From Sporothrix humicola (lineage: Eukaryota > Ascomycota > Sordariomycetes > Ophiostomatales > Ophiostomataceae): 64,000 nucleotides of DNA. Position 1 is the stretch's first letter. Each line of letters starts with the position of its first letter. The stretch is from the NCBI GenBank assembly GCA_021396245.1, contig WNYE01000003.1, positions 62,001 to 126,000 on the forward strand, written 5' to 3'. This document shows positions 57,801 to 64,000 of this stretch, in pieces. Both the position numbers and the translations under genes were made by a program. The notes below the pieces were generated by a model that had not been told where the DNA came from, did not search any database, and was given only the letters and a program-made list of their open reading frames with translations.

Positions 57801-58412
57801 GGCTGTTGATGCGATTGTTGATATTGATGGTGGTGGGTTGCGCAAACTGACACGTTCGAAATACAGAATAAATTTCGCCGTATGGTCTTGGATTCTGCTG
57901 CGAGCAATCGCAAATGTGTCGTGTTCACAGCTTACATTTTCAGCAGGAAGAGAGGGAAAAGGAGTGGTGGCGACTGTGGGTGCTTTTTGTTTTGCTTTTG
58001 CACTTGACGTATTAGTGGCAGAATCAAGAGTAGAAGGAGAACTGCCGTCCGTATTGTCGGCGCTTAGACTGCTGGAGCTTGGGTTGTCAAAGTTGTTTGC
58101 CTCATTGTAGGAGAGACCGTATTTGCCAAAAGCATCGGCGACTTGTTTGAGAGTTATATCGCTTTCGTCCAGTAAGGGCAGAAGTTCGCGCGTGGCGTCG
58201 ACAGAATAAATGGGCGATGAGGTGTTGAGAAGACTGCCTAGATCGCGGGCTTCCGTGCGGAGATCTTTGAGGACAGCGTGCAGCGAACGGGTGGCTCCAG
58301 CGAGCCCAGTGTAGCTCGGCCCAGCGTCGCGCAGGCGGCGATAGAGCGATCTAGCTTGGGCATCTATGGCTTCGACAGCGGCGGCGTTGCTTGTTTTGCT
58401 GCCAGCCGTCAT
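54888..58412 (-). CDS. Uncharacterised protein with long Arg/Asp/Ser repeat tail
   Basis: A single exon of 1,174 residues; I do not recognise a named family. Residues about 1-105 are helical (LKDLRTEARDLGSLLN, then LLPLLDESDITLKQVADAF) and resemble N-terminal segments found in many fungal proteins of unknown role. A Ser-rich spacer, a second ordered part (about residues 235-345, WQVFYSELLYEG, LAQDGRLTPAKEILQAYIRDIISKGFF) and a Pro/Ser-rich disordered stretch follow. Residues about 960-1,140 are almost only R, D, S and E in RD/RE/SRD repeats, a mixed-charge domain like those of splicing and nuclear-speckle proteins. The last 28 residues (AAGIGGAAGSLLTVLTEAA) are hydrophobic and Gly/Ala-rich, unlike the tail before them. 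A role in RNA processing or a condensate is possible but unproven. Confidence 0.8.
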   Translation of the reverse strand: MTAGSKTSNAAAVEAIDAQARSLYRRLRDAGPSYTGLAGATRSLHAVLKDLRTEARDLGSLLNTSSPIYSVDATRELLPLLDESDITLKQVADAFGKYGLSYNEANNFDNPSSSSLSADNTDGSSPSTLDSATNTSSAKAKQKAPTVATTPFPSLPAENVSCEHDTFAIARSRIQDHTAKFILYFERVSLRNPPPSISTIASTASPPLSASPHPPLPPVIRPSSISPMPPEDESIETIKDRVDAIALRLSQQQDLVSASQFGTASVDELWQVFYSELLYEGFSTEALSTHQVNILSSLHKLHAFYFYLAHLAQDGRLTPAKEILQAYIRDIISKGFFQGSGVLPSQLPAQERLQLLPPFMVPGPSPSTPLQRPRTDRPEERPEESSPKEVVQPFDGNEKYHHSVKENRLIALPQYDYMPYRPALEAAPRSGSQAISDPAAAQEPPTMSEDRQLVLSPTTLAARASTPRTVPVPPQLHTMSPSSSSPSAEDYNYTPNSSSDSDSDNGYNRDFSLMSTRELLAIDWRAQEAFAARVGVTYLYPQLLQNGNTPSQLPAPPSPTAAGPSTSGQAVPPPIPPKYEITPAGASLMRQNSLQDHLRPPVPPTKVTPGALPIQIPAQSSSHLPLPEPDHHQYSTSAPEAPTPVDQSAAFGIVIPASTAKSTPPQYMLSLGLAPDSKGNIIPPDAIWTRISRRLVSPEVLEKAGVRYEARPSFVAVLGMLDKKTIGEYARQSAEARRARYSSARARGQQMPRNSPPDDRRTSYGPGSVAAGAVAGAALGAAAMAASGSGSSSRPAVDDRSPLRRRQSMPDVGDSRGSRDSRDSRDNRDRDSRDRPATNTTKARTFPLDNNSSSSARDGDRDKGKGTSAYPFIVSPPATEVNGGVGGIMPDGFVPVRPESQPKSILKNKNTNQVRFKDGKLVEVGPDGSESGKAKSDRHGTHHGHGHGHHSSHHRSSSRHRDRSRHRDSSTHRPRDRDREHSRSRSDDDDRSRRRDDPDRDRDRDRDRRDRDRDRERERERERDRDRERDRSRTRDKDDRDKDYDARRRRRPDDRSRDRDRSDDSSRDRDRDRDRDRDRDRNRSRDRDSRLQSQRSYRDLSSRRDRDSRDSRDSRERERDRDRDRERDSRDRSDKDGRDRDGGRKRFRDTLNAAGIGGAAGSLLTVLTEAASGF
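55070..55500 (-). repeat. Low-complexity repeat encoding the Arg/Asp tail
   Basis: Imperfect 6-bp-period repeats of cgatca/cggtca type (plus strand) encode alternating Arg and Asp. The composition keeps several other frames open on both strands, which explains the long overlapping open frames here. Confidence 0.8.
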
Positions 58413-61400
58413 ATCCTGGACTTGACAAAGGGCACCAGAGTGTGCGCCAGAATGCGGCTCAAAGACTCAAAGGCTTATGGCGTAAAGGCTTAAAGACTCC
58501 AGGGTGGACGGCTTAAGGTGTGGGTTTGAGAATGGGTGGTGGCCTTGCTGAGAAATTCAAGTCTTTAGACCAGGGCGTATTGGTGGGCGTTTTCTTTGGC
58601 CGGGTTTGGTGTATCTAGTATTTTGGTCTCTCCCTTTTCTCACTCTCTCACCCTCCTTTCTCTCTCGGGCAACAGGGAGGCAGACGCGGAGAAGCAAGCA
58701 AAGCACAGAAAGCGCGACGCGAGGTAAGGGGGGAGGGGGTAGAACAGGAGGATCACAGGTGGCGGATGGGGGCGTGATGGCTCGATGGGGGGAATATCAA
58801 GAAAAGAACAAAGCTAGAAAACAAGGAGGAACGGGGAACAAGGAGGAGGGGCCGGCTTTCAGACGACGTCAAGAGTCAACAGCCCAAGACGAAACAGCAA
58901 CACCTTTCCCGACAGCGAACAAGATCGGCTAGTATCGCCGCGACCATTGAGAGTCGTGACGTTACACGTGTTGGAGGGCCTGGCCTTTCCCCGGCCCTGG
59001 TCTTGTTTTTTTGTCGAGACTCCTAGTCTGTCAGTCTCTCAGCGACTCTCAGCTGGGCTGCGATAACTCGATAGACTGCGGGGCTGTGAAAAGAGTGTGT
59101 GCGATAGGTGTGTGCAATAGGTGTACAATCGAATATTGGTCAAGTCAAACCTTCCCACGAAACACGACACGAGAAGGAGTCAGGGCCAGTGTGGCTGTGA
59201 AAAAAGAGGGCCGATCAAAAGGTCTTTATAACCAGGCTGGCGGCCTAGTCCAGTTTGTTCCAATGAGATGAAGGAATGAGAAATAGAAATGGAAAATAGA
59301 AAGAAATGACAACACGAGTGTAACGAAATGGCAAAGAAGCCAGGGAAGGGGGCAGTTGAAAGTGGAAGCGGAAACTGGAAAATGGTCGAAAATAGAGATG
59401 ATTAGTGGTGGGCGGCGACAAAAACAACGTCAAAGACTTGGCAGTAGAAGGACGATCGGGGTCGGTTTGGGGCGATGGCCAGGGTTCTTGATCGTTTAAT
59501 ACGTAAAGAGTCGACGTTTCGCACTGCGATGAAAATAAATGGACGATCGAAACGAGGCGAGACACCGTGAGGCGAAAACAAAGACAGAAAACGAGAGTGC
59601 GATGTGATAGATTGTAAAAGAGGCCAGTTGAGGGGGCCAAGAAATCGAGATGCGATGGTGATGAAAGATCGTCAAAGACAGACAAAGCAGAAATTCAAAA
59701 GTGGCAGAAAGAAAAGGGCAGGAACGGCAAGTTTTGCTGGATCATAGAGTCGCTTTTTTAATTCAGGGCTGTCAGAGTCCCAGAAAATCAGAAATGAGAA
59801 AATGAGACACGCAAAAAGAGCGTGCGACTCACGCGCGCTCGGCAGCATAAATTTGCAGAATAAAAAGGAAACAAGCAGAAACTACGACGCATTAAAGTCC
59901 AGATGTCACAGTAAGAGGCCCGCCGCCAAAAGATGTGGTAATATGCAGCGTCGCAAAGAAGCGAAACGAGGCCGTCACCAGAGTGGGCTGCGCACAAAAT
60001 GGGGGGCATGCTCTTTTTCTTCGCTTTGCTCGCAATGTCCTATAGTAGCCAGAGCCTGCCGCAATATCTCCAGAAAAAATCCAGAGCGGACACCGGAGCG
60101 GGAAGGACTGCATCTGCAGCTGGGACTGGCTGGGGCCTGATCATGCCTGACTGCGACAATAGCAACTTGGCTGAGACTATGGGAGCCCATTTTGGACTGC
60201 TCTTGAACAAAAGAGAAAAATGAGATGAGAACCGCTGAAGGATGCATGCGTTTACCCGGGGAGGGGTGTGCAAATGAGCGCCGCCGGTAGACAATACAGC
60301 CTCGGCGGGTGGCAGCGAGCAGGATGAGAACCCTCTGGAGCCCACAGACAAGAGACAGACCAAACGCGCCGACTAACTCCCTGCTGGGCCGTTCCGGTCA
60401 ACTGCCGCACATTTGAGAGAAGTGTCACAGCTGAGGAGCCAACCAGCTCGTATCGAAAGGAAGACATCAAAAGACAAAAAAGGGCATAAAGTAAGGACTA
60501 AAGAAGTGTCCGGGTGCAAGTCGAGTCTGGTGACCAGAAGTGAGGCTCTGCCTCGTGAGGCACTGAGGCAGGCTTTACTCGTAATGGCAAGAACAACGAC
60601 GCTTGTCAATAACACCAGTATTCCTTGGCGAGTTTTGGGGTCATTTTGGCGTGTTCGCTGGATATTCCGGAAGCAGAAAAGAACACAAACCCCTTGAGGA
60701 GATTAGTAACGTTGAGCGCGAAGCTGGGGGGGGGGGCCGAACGAGCAGGGATGCTGTGGGTGGAAGTTTCTCACGTTTGTCAGGTTTTTGAGCGCTGAAC
60801 TTAGAGCACACGAGGGGCTACACGAGAAGTGCACAAACCCTGGGCAGTGACGTCTTGCACGCGCGCGGGCCACTGCTGGGAACTGGCGTTTCCCGCGTTC
60901 GACAACACCCTTTCTGAAGGAAAAAACGAGACAGGGCTGTCCAATAAGCATGTGACCTGAAAGCCTTTACAGAGGATGATTGGTCATGAACAAGACTTTC
61001 TGGAATAAATTGGTGTAAAGAACTTTGACTTGCCTGTCGGCTACAGCAAGAGAGTGGGCGTGCCCCCCATCGTGCGCTGTTAGCTGCATATGGACGACTG
61101 AGAGGACCAGAAGACTTTGGTGATATTGGCTGAACGAGGGCCAGAGGGCCTGCAGGTCTCAAAAGGTGGGCTTGGCTCCTGCCACCAGCCTGAAGCCCAA
61201 CTTCCGCCTGGCTGAGGTTGGATGAAGATTTGCCACCTCATCTCTGCGTGCACCGGGAGAAGGCTCACTTGCCTTGATTTGGCAACCAGGCCTGCAGGCT
61301 CCCCTCTGTTGGTTGACCCAAGATGCATCCAATAAATCTTGAAGCCCAAAAGCAGGCTGCGCCACCACGGGCCTCTCCAGTTGGCCTGGCAGTGTTCATA

Positions 61401-63491
61401 TTTTCCAGTCTGTAAGGGAGAACTGCTGCACGACACCAGTTCTCGACCATTCTGAAACTGCACGATCCAAGTAAAAGAACATCCAGAACGAGCATAATGC
61501 AGCCTCGCTCCCGGTGACCGGTTCTGGACTGGCTCTGTGAATCTCTGCTTTTCCGAATTCCAGTCTTCCTGTGATTCTGGCCATGAGCATTTCAGTCTAA
61601 GCACAGCCGTCGCCCAATTCTCGTCTTTTTGCATGGCCAGCCTGGACCCTGGCCCCCTCGGCCCCTTGTCGTTAACGCCCGTCGTTGGCGCGCACGATGT
61701 GCTTTAGCTGCCGATTTTCTGCGAACGATTCCGCTGTCCGTCGCTGTTAGCAAGTAGTTAGCCTTTGATTTTCTCCTTTGTTTCCGTCGTCTTGGGTGTT
61801 CTTATTTGTCTAATTTGGGGGCATTTTGCGCTGATTCGCCGGGCTTGGCCGTTTCTGCCCGCTGCCCGCAGCCCGCAGCTGCCGCCAAACTAGGGCCCGC
61901 TTTGTGAACTCTGACGCGCATTTGGGCTGAATTGCTCCTTGCTGTATTAATTACTCCGTACTTTGCTGCATCTTGGTGCGATTTGCTGCAGGCAATTGCG
62001 GCAGTGTGTTGGGGTCTCCCTTGCAAGGTCCTTTGGCCCCGTTTTCTTCTTTTCTTCTTTGTTGCCTTCCATTTCTGGGGCCCTTGCACACTGCAAGTTG
62101 GTGACGCTCGCTCGCTCGGTCAAGCCATTATCTTGTGGCCGGAATGAGTCTCGGCGAAGCTAAACCCCTCGGAAATGTTGGGCCTTTCTATGACTTGCAT
62201 GGCTTGCATGTGGGCATCGCTGAAAGATCGAATGCAGCTCTCAGGTACTAGAGCTGCTGCGCCTCGCATTGTCGGAGACACAGAACGATTGGAAATTTGC
62301 CGTCGAGCCGAAGATTGTTGGACAAAAATTTGAGGATGCAAGTTGAGGCTAGAATTTCTCCGTAAAATTGCACACTTCGGGCCAAAAAACAAAAACACGA
62401 GATGTCAAAAGGCGTGGCTCTAGACAACCGACACCCGAACAGGAAAGAGTACTCTTTTGAGGCTCTCGGATGGCAAGAGCGATCAACAAAAACACTAAAT
62501 GGCAAGAACGAATAGGGGTAAACCAAACACAGCAACGTGCACTCAGCAGTGGCAGGCGCAACTGGGTCGAGATGCGCTCAACTCGGGCAGGCACAACCGA
62601 GGGGAAGCAAGAATCTTACTATCAAGTTGTTCGTCTGTGACTCCCCGGCAAGCACGATCCAGTCACTACAGCACGAGGAAGGCACGACCGTCTGCGCCAG
62701 GACGAGTCATTTCTGTACCACAAAATAAGTCTGGGTCGGTGAATAAAATTCGTTGCACGGCCAAGAACGATATACTTATGTCGATGTGCATCGCCAGAAA
62801 ACAGGGCTGGCACTGGGATACATCAAGTAACAGGCAGCAGTCAAAAGAGGACGGCATGCGGCAGGCGAGCGGCTAGATCGACGCACGACAATTTTTCTGT
62901 GGCACGTTCTGTTCTTGGACGTTCGCGGAATACGGAAACACATTTTGTGCATAGATGAATCCGTCTGATGAAACGGTCCTTTGCTTTTCAAGGCGAAAGG
63001 TGGCCGCTCTAACGGGCCTCTTACAAAATTCAACGACGGGGCTGGCATATCGACGAGGCGGGGATATTATTGACAAAATATGAGGCAACAATCATGGGAC
63101 AAAAAATCAGCTTCTTCCTGAAAATATCACGTGCTAAATCTGCAAAAAATAACTGTGCTTCTTTCCTTTGCAAAATGCAAATCTGGTGAACTGATGCGAA
63201 GTGCATTGTTTTGTAATTGCCCAAAATGGAAAGAAGGCTGTGGTCCACTTTTGGAAGGCGGTGAATGGTCTCTCCAGTTTGACCGCCGAATTTTTTCTGC
63301 CAGCCCAAAAATAAATTTCTTAGCGCATCGAGCCTGCCCTGAGACCGCTGGAGCTTTTTGCTGCAGCAAAACAATCGACGAACGAATTGACGACGAGAGG
63401 CTTTGGTCGACATTCTCAACCAATCTGCCTCATTCTACCTCGAAATCCTTCCAACCCCTTCCTATATACCTAAACACCACATCTCGACATA
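58413..63491. other. 5-kb intergenic region between divergent genes
   Basis: No convincing gene. From about 59,270 to 59,740 the plus strand is purine-rich, so the minus strand is CT-rich. This fits a promoter or leader for the Arg/Asp-tail gene and implies a 5' UTR of roughly 0.8-1.3 kb. A G11 run lies at 60,726-60,736. A 184-codon open frame at 61,080-61,634 (minus) has unbiased but unrecognisable content. The right end, about 63,390-63,491, is the leader of the Pol5-like gene. The length is well above the usual spacing in this window. Confidence 0.5.
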
Positions 63492-64000
63492 ATGGGCAAG
63501 AGAAAGCGGTCGGGCAAGGCCAATGGCCAAGCCCAGAACAACGGCAACAAGCGGGCCCGGATCGTCGATATGGACGACAGCGACGCCGAGAACCAAACGA
63601 CCGGCACCCTCCCCGTCAAGTTTGCCCCCGGCGAGAGCCCCGAAGAGAAGGAGGCCCTGCTGAGCAACAAGGAGCTGTTTGCGTCCGACCTGTCGCGCGC
63701 CGACCACGACCGCGAGCGCCGGCTATACAAGCTTCTGGGAAGCGCCGATGTCGAGGACCGAATCCGGGCGGCAGATGTGATTGTGTCGGCACTTTTGGGC
63801 AGCAGCCAGGCTGAGAAAACTGAAGAGTCAAAGTCAGTGTCCGAGGCTGTGCTGCTGCGGCACCTCGAGCGCCGTCTGCTGCGAGGACTTGCCAGCGGCA
63901 GCGAGGCGTCCCGTGTTGGCTTCAGCTACGTCCTGTCGGAACTGCTTGGCCAGCTCTTTGGCCGGAAAGAGGAGGAGACTACTGACGAAACGACTTCGAA
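63492..64000 (+). CDS. POL5: Pol5 / MYBBP1A-like ribosome-biogenesis protein (partial, cut by window end)
   Basis: The frame opens at ATG 63,492 and runs without a stop to the window edge, giving 169 residues. It begins with a basic nuclear/nucleolar-type N-terminus (MGKRKRSGK...KRARIVDMDD), then LSNKELFASDLSRAD and the conserved start of the DNA polymerase phi domain (PF04931), LERRLLRGLASGSEASRVGFSYVLSELL. Despite the name, the yeast Pol5 protein acts in the nucleolus in rRNA synthesis and large-subunit assembly. Full-length relatives have about 1,000 residues, so most of the gene lies beyond the window. Confidence 0.88.
   Translation, partial: MGKRKRSGKANGQAQNNGNKRARIVDMDDSDAENQTTGTLPVKFAPGESPEEKEALLSNKELFASDLSRADHDRERRLYKLLGSADVEDRIRAADVIVSALLGSSQAEKTEESKSVSEAVLLRHLERRLLRGLASGSEASRVGFSYVLSELLGQLFGRKEEETTDETTS

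Noticed and set aside
61080..61634. 184-codon minus-strand open frame
   Set aside because: No family, no signal peptide, no clear promoter; one open frame of this size in 5 kb of non-coding DNA is not enough to call a gene.

Overview
The window is nuclear DNA from a filamentous ascomycete (Pezizomycotina, probably Sordariomycetes). The signs are short GT-AG introns of about 50-165 nt with CTAAC/CTGAC branch sites, two Zn(II)2Cys6 regulators, a fungal C2H2 plus fungal-specific regulator, dispersed single genes without operons, an intron-containing tRNA, and housekeeping orthologues such as a Rad4/Cut5/TopBP1 protein and a Pol5/MYBBP1A protein. I see no CRISPR array, no intact transposon and no rRNA gene. 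Exon boundaries were read by eye from splice signals and frame continuity.

Layout. 1-20,829 holds no gene I can support: a very long intergenic tract with scattered pyrimidine-rich patches, a few short tandem repeats and a striking set of four CCAAT motifs exactly 10 bp apart. It ends in the CT-rich leader, with upstream ORFs, of a 1,300-residue C2H2/fungal-specific transcription factor (20,830-24,895).

25,777-42,717 is an accessory-looking block. It contains a Zn2Cys6 regulator with a PF11951-like body, a P450, a DHA1-type MFS transporter, an HRI1-family protein, a penicillin-acyltransferase-like NTN hydrolase (C45), a prolyl-aminopeptidase-like alpha/beta hydrolase, a second Zn2Cys6 regulator, a CapA-type metallophosphatase-fold protein and a metal-dependent amidohydrolase. 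The genes are mostly in divergent pairs (P450/MFS, hydrolase/regulator, CapA/amidohydrolase) with tight tail-to-tail junctions (29-105 bp). Four genes belong to families that act on, or are tied to, amide or peptide bonds. Together with transport, oxidation and two regulators this suggests a catabolic or resistance cluster for an amide-bearing compound. That is inference.

43,020-43,907 holds two tiny tandem paralogous genes (43 and 51 residues) with a CPKCG...C..C zinc-ribbon-like core. Their promoters are also duplicated (46 of 58 bases identical without gaps). After them come a secretory FKBP with an altered active-site loop, tRNA-Ser(UGA) with a 19-nt intron, a secreted beta-trefoil lectin-like protein, and a CAP10/GT90 glycosyltransferase.

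51,273-64,000 holds the Rad4/Cut5/Dpb11-like BRCT protein, a convergent 1,174-residue protein with a long Arg/Asp/Ser repeat tail, a 5-kb intergenic gap, and the start of a Pol5-like ribosome-biogenesis protein cut by the window edge.
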